Assembly: GCF_004115085.1 (NCBI RefSeq)
Contig: NZ_QXJP01000002.1
Span: 1-64,000 of the forward strand
Source: Longirhabdus pacifica
GTDB taxonomy: Bacteria; Bacillota; Bacilli; Paenibacillales; DSM-105158
Length of the DNA stretch: 64,000 bases
Direction: 5' to 3'
In this document: piece after piece, positions 9,395 through 17,972 of the stretch
Position numbering within the stretch: position 1 is the stretch's first letter
How the letters are laid out: the number at the start of each line of letters is the position of its first letter
Notes under the pieces: model-generated
The model's database searches: none
Told to the model about the DNA's origin: nothing
The model's input: only the letters and a program-made list of their open reading frames with translations
Program-made: the position numbers and the translations under genes

Positions 9395-10072
9395 TTATTT
9401 TGTAAGTTGATACTTGCCATTTAACCATTTTGTAATGATCATTGTTGCAAGACCCAATATTAAGTATACGTAGCCTCCCGCTTCGATTGCATATCCAAAA
9501 GGAGGAACCATTCTAGCTAGAAAGATCATACTTAGAAGTGTAATAGCTGCCATGAAAAAGATAAATAAAAAATCTCTAACTTTATTTGATACTTTGTAAA
9601 CAGACTGTTGCAGCCATTTGAAAGTCAAAAAAACGAACAGAAAAATAATAACACATGTTATTAAAAAAGTAACGAACACCGTTCCTATGTAAACTGTCTG
9701 ATTACTATCTTTAAAATATAGTGTGATAATACTTCCTATCCCATTAATGATAGCTATCAATGCTGCTAGCTTGAGTAAGAGGAAGCCTATAAAAAACGCT
9801 CCACTTTTCCATGATTCTTTTGGTAATTGCTTGATCATTTCATCGCAATAAGCTGAGGGATTGTTTCCAAACACATCTTCTGCAGATTTTCCTTCATGTT
9901 GCGCATGGATGATATGATCTAAAAGCTCCATTAATAATTCTTCTGATTGTTGTTCTGAAATTACTATACTCGTTCGAATGTAGACTAACATTTTATCGTA
10001 ATATTCTTCATTTTCTTTTATCAATACTTTACGCTTTTTGTTATTTAATTGGATTAACGCCTTAGCATTCAT
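9395..10072 (-). CDS. DUF1129/DUF1700-like membrane protein
   Basis: 225 residues. A soluble helical N-terminal part (SEQQSEELLMELLDHIIHAQ ... EDVFGNNPSAYCDEMIKQLP) has the pattern of PadR-partner proteins. About four to six membrane helices follow. It overlaps the upstream PadR gene by 11 bases, so the two form an operon like the one at 1353-2425. Its function is unknown; partners of this kind are often anti-stress or envelope proteins. Confidence 0.7.
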   Translation of the reverse strand: MNAKALIQLNNKKRKVLIKENEEYYDKMLVYIRTSIVISEQQSEELLMELLDHIIHAQHEGKSAEDVFGNNPSAYCDEMIKQLPKESWKSGAFFIGFLLLKLAALIAIINGIGSIITLYFKDSNQTVYIGTVFVTFLITCVIIFLFVFLTFKWLQQSVYKVSNKVRDFLFIFFMAAITLLSMIFLARMVPPFGYAIEAGGYVYLILGLATMIITKWLNGKYQLTK

Positions 10073-10400
10073 CGAGCATTCCCCTATTCAATAATTTATC
10101 CACAGGTTTCTGAATATTTCTCCATTCTTCTTGAATTTCTAACAATGCTTTTTCCCCATCATTTGTAAGTTGGTAATATTTTCGTTTAGGCCCTGATGGA
10201 GAAGCACGCATTTCGCCTTTAATTAACCCCTCCTTTTGAAGACGAAGTAAGATTGGATAAATAGACCCTTCACTAACGTCGTTCAATCCAAATAGTTGGA
10301 GCTTTTGTGATAATTCATAACCATAAACCGTTTCTTTGTCAATAATAGATAAAATGCAGCCCTCCAAAATCCCTTTCAATAATTGACTTCTCAAAGACAT
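10062..10400 (-). CDS. PadR-family transcriptional regulator
   Basis: 112 residues: LLKGILEGCILSIIDKETVY and then GYELSQKLQ, SEGSIYPILLRLQKEGLI, and a wing with KRKYYQLTNDGEKAL. Typical PadR. It is the first gene of a two-gene operon with the membrane protein 9395-10072. A 10-11 bp inverted repeat lies upstream at 10450-10480. Confidence 0.85.
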   Translation of the reverse strand: MSLRSQLLKGILEGCILSIIDKETVYGYELSQKLQLFGLNDVSEGSIYPILLRLQKEGLIKGEMRASPSGPKRKYYQLTNDGEKALLEIQEEWRNIQKPVDKLLNRGMLDEC

Positions 10401-10449
10401 TTTCCTTCATCCTTATCACTATATTGTAATACAAGGTAGAACTTCTTAA

Positions 10450-10480
10450 TTAAGCTATCTTGCAAAACCAGATAGCTTAA
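10450..10480. repeat. Perfect 11-bp inverted repeat
   Basis: TTAAGCTATCT (10450-10460) and AGATAGCTTAA (10470-10480) with a 9-base loop lie 50 bases upstream of the PadR gene. It could be an operator or a weak terminator; there is no T-run. Confidence 0.5.
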
Positions 10481-10514
10481 TCATTATTTATATTACCTTA
10501 TCTATCGTAATTCA

Positions 10515-10736
10515 TCAAGCCAATTCTGATGTAGGTGATTTTTCCATTTTATTTAATACCTTTTCCATTATAAGTTGTCTTTCGGTCTTAATAATTTCTA
10601 GAGTGTCATCAATACTCTGCCCATTTAACAAAGTTTTTCCAAATTACTGCTCCACTAATGACATGAAATTAGGAAAAAACGATTGTGGTAATTTTTAAAA
10701 ACTCTTTAATCCTTTGTTTTCAACTGAGTTAGACAT
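10515..10736 (-). pseudogene. Degenerate coding remnant, family not recognised
   Basis: On the minus strand one frame reads MSNSVENKGLKSF, stop, KLPQSFFPNFMSLVEQ, stop, FGKTLLNGQSIDDTLEIIKT and on to a stop after SPTSELA. Two in-frame stops interrupt an otherwise protein-like sequence. It looks like the 3' part of a decayed gene. I cannot assign it. Confidence 0.35.
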
Positions 10737-10762
10737 ACTTCATCACGTTATATCCCTATTTT

Positions 10763-11767
10763 TCATCCATGATGTTGCAGCCACTCTTGCAATAACTTTT
10801 GCTCTTTCGTATCTTTCAACCCTGCGAAGCGCATTTGATCTGTCGGTCGTGTCATGTCCCATTCCCATGTGTCTCTAATCGTTTCTGAAATCGGTCTTAA
10901 AGTCAGTCCTTTGGCTTTTGCCTTTTCATTACTTACTTCCATGTAGTGGGTCATATGAGCGGTCTCACCTTGCTTTGGATTCCATAAAGGCAGCTCGTCC
11001 CACGGCATCACTTTCCGATCTAGTAAAAATTCATGATCCATCCAAACAAATTGTGCATCACTGTTCGTTATTTTTTTACATTCATTTAAAAAGTGTAGAA
11101 AAGAAATGGGATGCTCTGGCCCCATGCAATTATAAGCTCCTGTGTGCTTCTGTTCGATCGTGTGGATCACAAATGCAGCTAAATCCCGAACATCAATAAA
11201 CTGAACAAAATCATCAGGCTGACCAGGTACGAGTACTTTTCCTCCTTTGTGCACTCTAGTTGGCCAATACGTAAAGCGATCCATAGGATCTCTAGGACCT
11301 ACGATTAATCCCGGGCGAAAATAAATACCTCTATTGGGCATTACAGATTCTATAGCTCTTTCAGAAAGCACTTTTAACTCTCCATAATATTGTCGAACAT
11401 CTTCCGATGTCGGATCTTCCAACTCTAGTAATGGTTCATCTTCCTTTTTGTTTGGATACAAATAATCTTGGTACACGGACACCGTCGACATAAATGCATA
11501 TACGTCAACAGCATCTTGTAAACATTGCGCTGTATGCGTGACGCTTTTCGGTATGTAACCAGGTGTATCAATGACCGCATCCCACTTCCTTCCCTTCAAA
11601 GCAGATAAATCTGTGTGACGATCTCCTATTAACGTTTCCACTTCTGGAAATGCATCTACATTCGATTGCCCTCTGTTGAATAATGTGACTTCGTGTCCCG
11701 CTTTTAGTGCCGCATCCACAATATGATACCCAACAAACACCGTTCCGCCAATGACTAATAACTTCAT
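10763..11767 (-). CDS. NAD-dependent epimerase/dehydratase-like SDR
   Basis: 334 residues starting MKLLVIGGTVFVGYHIVDAA, an extended-SDR Rossmann motif (GGxxFVG). STVSVYQ and YGELK supply the Ser and Tyr-x3-Lys. The ATG at 11767 is preferred over the upstream in-frame ATGs because a GGAGGAAGAGG site directly precedes it. Last gene of the six-gene minus-strand operon at 10763-15838, right after an acyl carrier protein. It could act on a nucleotide sugar or on a carrier-bound intermediate; the substrate is not deducible. Confidence 0.8.
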   Translation of the reverse strand: MKLLVIGGTVFVGYHIVDAALKAGHEVTLFNRGQSNVDAFPEVETLIGDRHTDLSALKGRKWDAVIDTPGYIPKSVTHTAQCLQDAVDVYAFMSTVSVYQDYLYPNKKEDEPLLELEDPTSEDVRQYYGELKVLSERAIESVMPNRGIYFRPGLIVGPRDPMDRFTYWPTRVHKGGKVLVPGQPDDFVQFIDVRDLAAFVIHTIEQKHTGAYNCMGPEHPISFLHFLNECKKITNSDAQFVWMDHEFLLDRKVMPWDELPLWNPKQGETAHMTHYMEVSNEKAKAKGLTLRPISETIRDTWEWDMTRPTDQMRFAGLKDTKEQKLLQEWLQHHG

Positions 11768-11805
11768 TTCCTCTTCCTCCTCCATTGTGTTCATGTACGA
11801 CATGC

Positions 11806-12051
11806 TTATTTTAATTGCTGAATGTATTTCACTAAACTGTCTATCGTAGACAAATGTTCTGGTTGCAAATCTTCCATATCAAATTCGACCATGCATTTCA
11901 CTTCTATATCCAGTAACAAAGAGACAATACCAGAAGAATCAATGCCCAGTTTTTCAAACAACTCGTCCTGCTCTAATAGTTCATTTTTATTTACTTTTAA
12001 ATAATCTGCGATGACTTGCTTCACGATTTGCACCGTCTGTTCTCGTGTCAT
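11806..12051 (-). CDS. Acyl carrier protein
   Basis: 81 residues with the phosphopantetheine site LGIDSSGIVSLLLDIE (Ser in DSS). GAGGTG sits six bases before ATG 12051; the GTG at 12060 is inside the SD and unlikely. A free-standing carrier protein inside an operon with a glycosyltransferase, nucleotidyltransferase and SDR, and with no ketosynthase, implies that an acyl or aminoacyl group is activated or modified while tethered. Confidence 0.85.
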   Translation of the reverse strand: MTREQTVQIVKQVIADYLKVNKNELLEQDELFEKLGIDSSGIVSLLLDIEVKCMVEFDMEDLQPEHLSTIDSLVKYIQQLK

Positions 12052-12129
12052 ATGACTCACCTCATTTATTTAATACTATAAATAATTAATAACATTAATA
12101 ATTTAAAACCCTTGATATGACTGATCTTT

Positions 12130-13335
12130 TCACGGATTAGCTTTCTTTTTATTGTTCTTTTCTAACTGTATTGCTCGAAAAAAAACAGATTGAGCTCCTC
12201 CGTAGTGACGTTCTTCTAAACACTTTTTCCATTCCATTGCTCGCTGCTTATATTGATCTTCCATCATATACATACAGAGCTGATATAAATGGTCTGGCGT
12301 AAACGTCCCAGGTAAAACATACTCTCCTATCCCCATCTCATACACTTGTCTAGCATTAAACTCTCGTTCCGTATGCGTTGGTATAATTAAAGAAGGAACA
12401 CCATGCTGTATAGCAGCTAAACAACTACCATGTCCGCCATGATGAATATATAGCTGGAAATGTTGAAGTTGGTCATCATTAAAATAAGGAACAAGCGTCA
12501 CATTATCAGGGATAGATTGTTGCATGTGGGAAGGGAGGGTTTCCGAAGTTGCTAAAATCACGTTGACTGCTTTTTTTGCAAAAGCATGGATAACAGACTC
12601 TATAATGTTCAGCCCAGTTAAACCAGTTGAATCTTCCATTCTGCCAGGATAAATGAGAATATTGGGCTTGTCTTCTGCTACCGCATGTGAAGTGTTTTCA
12701 TGCATATTCATGGAAATCGGTCCAACATATACGACATCATCATGTTGTACCGGGTCCAGTTCGGGTATACTCGGCATAATATTGACATCCGCTTTATTCA
12801 AATCTTCTATTTTATCAATACTTGGCAACTGATAATCACTTAATATTTCATTGATCACCGGTGTAACCATCGATATGTTTCTAGGTATGCTACCCCAATG
12901 ATATAAGGCTTTCCCATCTGGATGGAGACACGATTGCGTAATAGAGATGGCAGGAATACCTAGCACTTTTGCGGCAATTAATGTATGTGGACTTAAATCC
13001 GCGATAACGAAATCTACTTTCTCTTTTTCTAATAAGGCAATACGATCCCGTATCCAAGCTGCTGTAAATGCTTTATCCAACAACCCCATCTGAGCAAAAT
13101 AATGATCCAAATGATAAAACTGTGACTGCGGACGTAAAGCATAGGCTCTACTAGGAGCTACTGTCCCTTCATCAGGGAGTATCCCATATCCTAACTGCTT
13201 CAATATGTTCAAACTATACTCTCCGTAAGCACTAAAGCTAACCTGCACCTCTGCTTGCTGAAAGTAGTTTGCAATAGGGGCTGTTCGCATAATAGGTCCC
13301 ATTCCACCACTTAATCCAATAAAAACATGTCGCAT
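12130..13335 (-). CDS. GT1-family (UGT/MGT-like) glycosyltransferase
   Basis: About 401 residues, beginning MRHVFIGLSGGMGPIMRTAP, the acceptor-domain start of MGT-type enzymes. The C-terminal donor-binding signature is HHGGHGSCLAAIQHGVPSLI followed by PTHTEREFNARQVYEMG, a clear UDP/TDP-sugar motif. The in-frame upstream extension overlaps the nucleotidyltransferase gene; ATG 13335 with GGGGGACGGTGA upstream is preferred. It probably glycosylates a small molecule or lipid. The neighbouring nucleotidyltransferase may supply its donor. Confidence 0.85.
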   Translation of the reverse strand: MRHVFIGLSGGMGPIMRTAPIANYFQQAEVQVSFSAYGEYSLNILKQLGYGILPDEGTVAPSRAYALRPQSQFYHLDHYFAQMGLLDKAFTAAWIRDRIALLEKEKVDFVIADLSPHTLIAAKVLGIPAISITQSCLHPDGKALYHWGSIPRNISMVTPVINEILSDYQLPSIDKIEDLNKADVNIMPSIPELDPVQHDDVVYVGPISMNMHENTSHAVAEDKPNILIYPGRMEDSTGLTGLNIIESVIHAFAKKAVNVILATSETLPSHMQQSIPDNVTLVPYFNDDQLQHFQLYIHHGGHGSCLAAIQHGVPSLIIPTHTEREFNARQVYEMGIGEYVLPGTFTPDHLYQLCMYMMEDQYKQRAMEWKKCLEERHYGGAQSVFFRAIQLEKNNKKKANP

Positions 13336-13340
13336 ATAGT

Positions 13341-14063
13341 TCACCGTCCCCCTGCTAATTCTTTCAAGTCTTGAAATTGTTGCCACTGTTGCGGTGTACC
13401 GATAGGATGACATACATCCACTTCATGGATCATAAATGTATATCCTTGTTGGACTAGTGTATTGTATAGGGGAGCTACGTAGTATTCTCCGAGCACTTTA
13501 TCTTCTCCTTGTATCATTTTTTGGGCAGCTTCAACGAATAACGAGGTGGAACTAAAATGGTAACATCCCGTCGTCGCATAAGGAGATATCACTTCCTTCT
13601 CCTTCACGGAAAGGACGTTGTTTTGACCGTCGACTTGCACGTAACTGTACGCAGGATCTTGCGAAGGAAAAACAGGAATGATGCCATCGCAAGATTTGTT
13701 TTTAAAAACATCGGTGTTCATTACAGAATAAGTGTCACCGTTATATATCAAAAGCGATTCATTATCATGCAGTAATGGTGCGGCTTTTAACACGGTAGCT
13801 GCTTGTCCTTCAGCTACTTGATCTAAAGAAATAATTTCAGCATGACTACAGTATTGCAAAATGATGGATTGCAAAGGAAAGTGGGCAAGGTCTCGTTCTA
13901 AACATACAAAAACAACATGGTGTTGTTGAATGATCGGCTGAAGACTATCTAATGCCCAATAAAGCATGGGTCTCCCTCTTGTTTCCACCAACATCTTAGG
14001 TACTTGAAAACCTGCTTGCTTAAACCGCTTCCCTTCTCCAGCGATCGGAATAACAATATTCAT
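13341..14063 (-). CDS. Sugar-phosphate nucleotidyltransferase-like protein
   Basis: 240 residues with the NTP-transferase core: IVIPIAGEGKRFKQAGFQVP (GxGxRF...PK), MLVETRGRPMLYW and NGDTYSV. It probably couples a sugar- or alcohol-phosphate to NTP. The gene just upstream encodes an APH/choline-kinase-like protein, and kinase plus nucleotidyltransferase is the standard pair for making an activated NDP or CDP donor. It ends six bases before the glycosyltransferase start. Confidence 0.8.
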   Translation of the reverse strand: MNIVIPIAGEGKRFKQAGFQVPKMLVETRGRPMLYWALDSLQPIIQQHHVVFVCLERDLAHFPLQSIILQYCSHAEIISLDQVAEGQAATVLKAAPLLHDNESLLIYNGDTYSVMNTDVFKNKSCDGIIPVFPSQDPAYSYVQVDGQNNVLSVKEKEVISPYATTGCYHFSSTSLFVEAAQKMIQGEDKVLGEYYVAPLYNTLVQQGYTFMIHEVDVCHPIGTPQQWQQFQDLKELAGGR

Positions 14064-14081
14064 GGCTCCACTCCCTCCTCT

Positions 14082-15023
14082 CTATTGCTCCAAAGCTTGA
14101 TACAGCAACTTCGTGCCAAGCCCGTACATCACGAGCTGTCTTGCTGGTTGATCCACATGAAGGGGAACCATAGACAAAAACAATAACGATTCAATGACCT
14201 TTATTTCATGTAAAGGAACAGGACAAAGCTCGTCCCACATCTCTTTCCATTTTTTATGTTCCCAATGTTGACATATCCCATATTCCATGTTGTTATCGTG
14301 CTGCATCACGTAAAAGCGATCAGAAATAATATGTTCGTATCCACTCAAACTATGTCTGACTTTAGCTACATCATATCTTCCATCCCCATATATTCCTGGT
14401 AAGGCAAAAGAACCCCTCGGATCAATCATGATGATTTTTTCCCCTTCTTCAGCCGTAAACAAATTCGAAAAGCATAAGTCCCCATGAATCAATTGCGGAA
14501 CAGGATCACGGAATAAAGAAGCTAAAGAAGCTTGATTTTGCTCTAAAAAGGTGAGAGGGCACGGATAAGGGTGATGATTAATCACTACTTTCCCTTTATC
14601 GTAAATTGCTTTTGCCCATGCTTGTTGTTGTAAAAGCTTTCGTAATCGTGTTAACGTTTTTTCGATGTACATTTCAAAGAGATGAGTAGAAGTAACAGAA
14701 ACCTCATCATACGCTGAGAAATCTCGATAAACCGACAGTAAACGCGAGAAAAAGCGTTCTTTCTTGTCCCAATCTGGATGCTGCAAATACGTTTCATGTA
14801 GTGTCTGGTAAGGCACGTATTCCATCGTAATAAAGACGTTACCATCTTCTAAACTATAGTTTTCAATTGTAGGAATGTAATGGTGTAATGCGGAGGGAAG
14901 GTTGAGATACCAATTAATCTCTTGCTTTAGTTTTTGCTCATCTGTGCTTCGTTTCGTAATACACCCAGATGTAGAATCATACGTAATTGTATTGAAATAC
15001 CTTGCTTGTATAGGATTCACCAT
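14082..15023 (-). CDS. APH/choline kinase-fold phosphotransferase
   Basis: 313 residues with the APH catalytic loop LIHGDLCFSNLFTAEEG (HGD...N) and the metal-binding MIDPRG (IDxxG). It probably phosphorylates a sugar or amino alcohol that the next enzyme activates. Resemblance to capsule-linked kinases is possible. AAAGGTGC precedes ATG 15023. The gene starts two bases before the TIM-barrel gene ends, so they are co-translated. Confidence 0.75.
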   Translation of the reverse strand: MVNPIQARYFNTITYDSTSGCITKRSTDEQKLKQEINWYLNLPSALHHYIPTIENYSLEDGNVFITMEYVPYQTLHETYLQHPDWDKKERFFSRLLSVYRDFSAYDEVSVTSTHLFEMYIEKTLTRLRKLLQQQAWAKAIYDKGKVVINHHPYPCPLTFLEQNQASLASLFRDPVPQLIHGDLCFSNLFTAEEGEKIIMIDPRGSFALPGIYGDGRYDVAKVRHSLSGYEHIISDRFYVMQHDNNMEYGICQHWEHKKWKEMWDELCPVPLHEIKVIESLLFLSMVPLHVDQPARQLVMYGLGTKLLYQALEQ

Positions 15024-15025
15024 CG

Positions 15026-15838
15026 CTATTCAGCACCTTTATTTATGATAAACGGTTCCATGAATTGCAGTGATCTAGCACATAATGGTTGTAATTGATC
15101 ACGTTCAATTTCATCCATTTCTAATGTAAGCCATGCTGTGAAATCTTTTTGTTTTAGGAGCTGGAATAAAGAGAAGAAGTCGAAATTCCCTTGACCAAGT
15201 GGAACGAATTTTACTTTTCGTTGGATTTTTTTATTTGGGACAGGGTTTATTTTTACATAATCTTTGAGATGAATAGCAAAAATGCGGGGAAAATAGTTTC
15301 GTATGAAGGACAAAATATCTATATTAGCCTCGGCTAAGTGGCCAATGTCTGGGATAAGTCCAATGTGGGATGCTACTCCATCCATGACGGCATCTATTTC
15401 TGATTTCGTGAAAATGCAATGACCGAAATGAGGGTGTATTGCTGTTTTAATTCCTTTATCATCATACCGCTTGGCAATTTCATTGATCATTTGCATGACA
15501 TGTTGCGCAGTTTCCACAGTATGAACTTTGTTGTATTTCAGTCCTGGACCTAATATGACAAGGGGAATTTGACTCTTTGCAAGCATGGAAGCAAGTCGAT
15601 CGTGATGCCAATATATCTCCCTCCGGCGACTCCAACTATCGAAATGACCGAATTCAAATACAGCGGACACCTGTAATTGGTATGAAAGCAAAAGCTCTTT
15701 CCATGCTGGTATGTCACGTTCATACTTCCATAACAGATTACTTCCTACCTCGATGTGATGTATATTATTGTCCTGCATACAGGCCATACCTTGTTGGTGT
15801 TCACTCCCCCAAGGGCTTAATTGGCATGACAATTTCAT
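15026..15838 (-). CDS. Xylose isomerase-like TIM-barrel protein
   Basis: About 270 residues of the AP_endonuc_2 sugar phosphate isomerase/epimerase family. Metal-site segments: GLIPDIGHLAEANID, FAIHLKDYVK, VPLGQGNFDF and WLTLEMDE. It resembles IolE/hydroxypyruvate isomerase-like enzymes. First gene of the operon. ATG 15838 is preferred (AGGAGGGG upstream, longish spacing). It probably supplies or epimerises the sugar-like precursor; substrate unknown. Confidence 0.75.
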   Translation of the reverse strand: MKLSCQLSPWGSEHQQGMACMQDNNIHHIEVGSNLLWKYERDIPAWKELLLSYQLQVSAVFEFGHFDSWSRRREIYWHHDRLASMLAKSQIPLVILGPGLKYNKVHTVETAQHVMQMINEIAKRYDDKGIKTAIHPHFGHCIFTKSEIDAVMDGVASHIGLIPDIGHLAEANIDILSFIRNYFPRIFAIHLKDYVKINPVPNKKIQRKVKFVPLGQGNFDFFSLFQLLKQKDFTAWLTLEMDEIERDQLQPLCARSLQFMEPFIINKGAE

Positions 15839-15973
15839 CTTAATGTGATCCCCTCCTATGCCATTCAATCTAGCATGTTGGGCTCATTTTATCATGCTGT
15901 ATTCAGCTTTTCTCGGCTTAGCTTTCTCTTTGTAGGAAGTAAGTAGGAAGGAAATCATTAGAAGCAAGACAAA

Positions 15974-16855
15974 TTAATATATTTCTTTGGCATCAGGAGG
16001 TAGTTGTCTAATATGGTGAAGAAATTGGGTCATGTTTGCATCGTCTTGAATTGAATAAGTAAAATGAAATTGCTTCGCTACATGTTTGGATAATATACGA
16101 AACAAATCACATGCAACAAATAGAGCATTCCACATACGTTGATAGTCTCCATCACCATACGTTTGTTCGTACATTTCCCAGTAATCTGCTGGTAAATACT
16201 TCTTATAGTACTTACCCATCTTGCCTGTTGAGACTTGAAAATCATATTGTATTCCAATCCACCAGTTGACCATTTTATCTAAACTGTCTCTTGTTGTATA
16301 TTGAAACATTAGCGATGCATACGGAAGCTCATCACGCCATATACCTTTCGCAACATTTTGAGAACACCACCAAAAATTATTAATACAACTCTCAAACTCT
16401 CCTGCTGCCGGCTTTTTCACATAGTAATCTATTTCGGTAGGAGATGATATAGCTGGCAGTATGTTATCTTTGTCCAGCAATGGAACAGTGAGCTTATCTT
16501 TGCCGTATTCATGTAACATATCTGCTTTTGTCTGCATCCGCAAATCTATACGATTTCCATCTGTAAACAACATTAAATATGTATAAGTACGTGAAAAGTC
16601 TTTTTCTTTCCCTATACCTTTATCTAGCTTGTCTGGTTCTTGTACCATTAACAAATCTCCAAATATGCTAATCCAACCAGTATCTTTTATGAAAGACATG
16701 GTTTCTGTGACAACAAACACCACATCATAATCTTGAAAAATATCTTTAGGAACGTTAGGATTCGTTCTTGATCCATTCATATAGACAGCTCTGATTCTCT
16801 CATCTTGAACTGCCACTTTATGTATTAAACTCATTATTTCTTGTTCGCTTCTCAA
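15974..16855 (-). CDS. Aminoglycoside 6-adenylyltransferase (ANT(6)/AadE family)
   Basis: 293 residues starting at TTG with the family's usual MRSEQEIM beginning. The nucleotidyltransferase motif is YMNGSRTNPNVPKDIFQDYD followed by VVFVVT (GSR...DxD). AAGGTAG lies upstream. It transfers AMP to the 6-position of streptomycin in known members, but chromosomal Bacillales homologues vary in activity. It stands just upstream of the glycosyltransferase operon on the same strand and could be a self-resistance or an unrelated resistance gene. Confidence 0.85.
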   Translation of the reverse strand: MRSEQEIMSLIHKVAVQDERIRAVYMNGSRTNPNVPKDIFQDYDVVFVVTETMSFIKDTGWISIFGDLLMVQEPDKLDKGIGKEKDFSRTYTYLMLFTDGNRIDLRMQTKADMLHEYGKDKLTVPLLDKDNILPAISSPTEIDYYVKKPAAGEFESCINNFWWCSQNVAKGIWRDELPYASLMFQYTTRDSLDKMVNWWIGIQYDFQVSTGKMGKYYKKYLPADYWEMYEQTYGDGDYQRMWNALFVACDLFRILSKHVAKQFHFTYSIQDDANMTQFLHHIRQLPPDAKEIY

Positions 16856-17138
16856 TTCGCTACCTTCTTTTTTATATGATATTTTGAAGACATTTTCTTT
16901 ATTTTTTTAAAAAATTAGAAACCGATTATACAATATTACTTAGATATTAATCCAATTTTTTTCAAATTTAATCTAACAAAGAGTGGAGCGGCTACACCTA
17001 ACTAGACAGAAAAATCACATTCAAGTTTACATGAGTTATGTTAGCGGACGTAAATAGGATTAACGAAATATATGCATGACCGAACATTTATTCTGCATGC
17101 ACTACACCGGGACTTTCTTGAAAATGATAAATTTAAAT
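16856..17138. other. Intergenic region with IS end remnant
   Basis: AT-rich, without a convincing gene. It contains the remnant IS end at 16984-17014 and the start-side region of the TTG-initiated adenylyltransferase gene. Confidence 0.5.
16984..17014 (+). mobile_element. Solo end of the same IS3-like element, inverted
   Basis: 31 bases starting TGGAGCGGCTACACCTAACT match the terminal repeat at 121-151 in opposite orientation with three differences. No OrfA follows, so this is a remnant of a decayed or recombined copy. With the left copy it brackets 152-16983. Confidence 0.6.
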
Positions 17139-17465
17139 TTAATCTTTCTCTACATGTTTGGATCTTGAATCGGAAAACCCATCCTTATATCCACCAATTT
17201 GAATTACACTTGTTTTTGTTACCCTATATTCATATTCAATATGTTTTTCATCATTAAAAATTACGGTTATAGGAAAAAGTGGTGCTTTTGCTAATTTACC
17301 TTCAATGCTAAAAATTTCTTTTTCAGTATATCCTTTTTCATTTAGTAGATAGCTTTTTATTTTTTGTTCATCATGATAAATTTTAATTTCTACGTACAAA
17401 AATGGACTCATGGCCAACAAAACAATTAAAAGAATCAAAATGTATTTCATACCTGTTTTTTTCAT
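17139..17465 (-). CDS. DUF3139-like membrane-anchored protein
   Basis: 108 residues: an N-terminal membrane segment (KYILILLIVLLAMSPFLYVE) followed by KIKSYLLNEKGYTEKEIFSI and an extracellular FNDEKHIEYEYRV part, the pattern of DUF3139 proteins of Bacillus. GAGGAGGTGGAAT precedes the ATG. It lies behind a 32-residue membrane peptide gene on the same strand. Function unknown. Confidence 0.65.
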   Translation of the reverse strand: MKKTGMKYILILLIVLLAMSPFLYVEIKIYHDEQKIKSYLLNEKGYTEKEIFSIEGKLAKAPLFPITVIFNDEKHIEYEYRVTKTSVIQIGGYKDGFSDSRSKHVEKD

Positions 17466-17562
17466 ATTCCACCTCCTCTACTTGAGGAAAAGAAAGCCAA
17501 TTACTACTGAAGATGCTGACTCAGCTCCATAAATATACATTCATTAAAATAATATGTAAGTT

Positions 17563-17661
17563 TTACTTGAATTTTTTTAGTAAGAATACTAGAAGAATAA
17601 CAGGAATGCTAAAAATAAGAATCATAATTAATATACCAGCTATGCCAATGTTACTAAGCAA
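17563..17661 (-). CDS. 32-residue hydrophobic peptide, TTG start
   Basis: AAGAGGTG lies at good spacing before a TTG start. The product is a single membrane helix (NIGIAGILIMILIFSIPVIL) ending in KKFK, which fits a one-pass small membrane protein or a short toxic or regulatory peptide. It sits about 100 bases upstream of the DUF3139 gene, same strand. No family recognised. Confidence 0.45.
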   Translation of the reverse strand: MLSNIGIAGILIMILIFSIPVILLVFLLKKFK

Positions 17662-17760
17662 ATTTAACACCTCTTATCATTTGTGAATTTGTAACTAATG
17701 TTGCACAATTAGAGTTAACAGATTAAATAGTGTATACTTGTCCATACTTGGTGCTTTATG

Positions 17761-17809
17761 TTTCATAAATAATATTTATTACAATATTAAAAAAATATTA
17801 TTTATGAAA
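17761..17809. repeat. Perfect 17-bp AT-rich inverted repeat
   Basis: TTTCATAAATAATATTT (17761-17777) and its exact reverse complement (17793-17809) are separated by 15 bases. It lies between the propeptide gene terminator and the 32-residue membrane peptide gene. It could be a regulator binding site, an RNA hairpin or a MITE-like remnant. Confidence 0.7.
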
Positions 17810-17859
17810 CTAAATGAATAGATTGATATTAATGTATATTTTACCAATTAGAAAATAAA

Positions 17860-17887
17860 AAAGTATTGATCATTTAGTCAATACTTT
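17860..17887 (-). terminator. Intrinsic terminator of the regulator-propeptide operon
   Basis: AAAGTATTGA (17860-17869) pairs with TCAATACTTT (17878-17887). On the minus strand the hairpin is followed by TTTTTTATTTT. It lies about 85 bases past the propeptide stop. Confidence 0.75.
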
Positions 17888-17972
17888 CATAATTATAAAA
17901 CTATTCAACAAAATAAACCAAACAATAATTTTAAATTTGAAATCATTAAATATACTTAATTCTTTCATTTTT

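Noticed and set aside
16984-17138. Complete insertion sequence starting at 16984
   Set aside because: Only the terminal repeat is present; no OrfA or OrfB coding follows.
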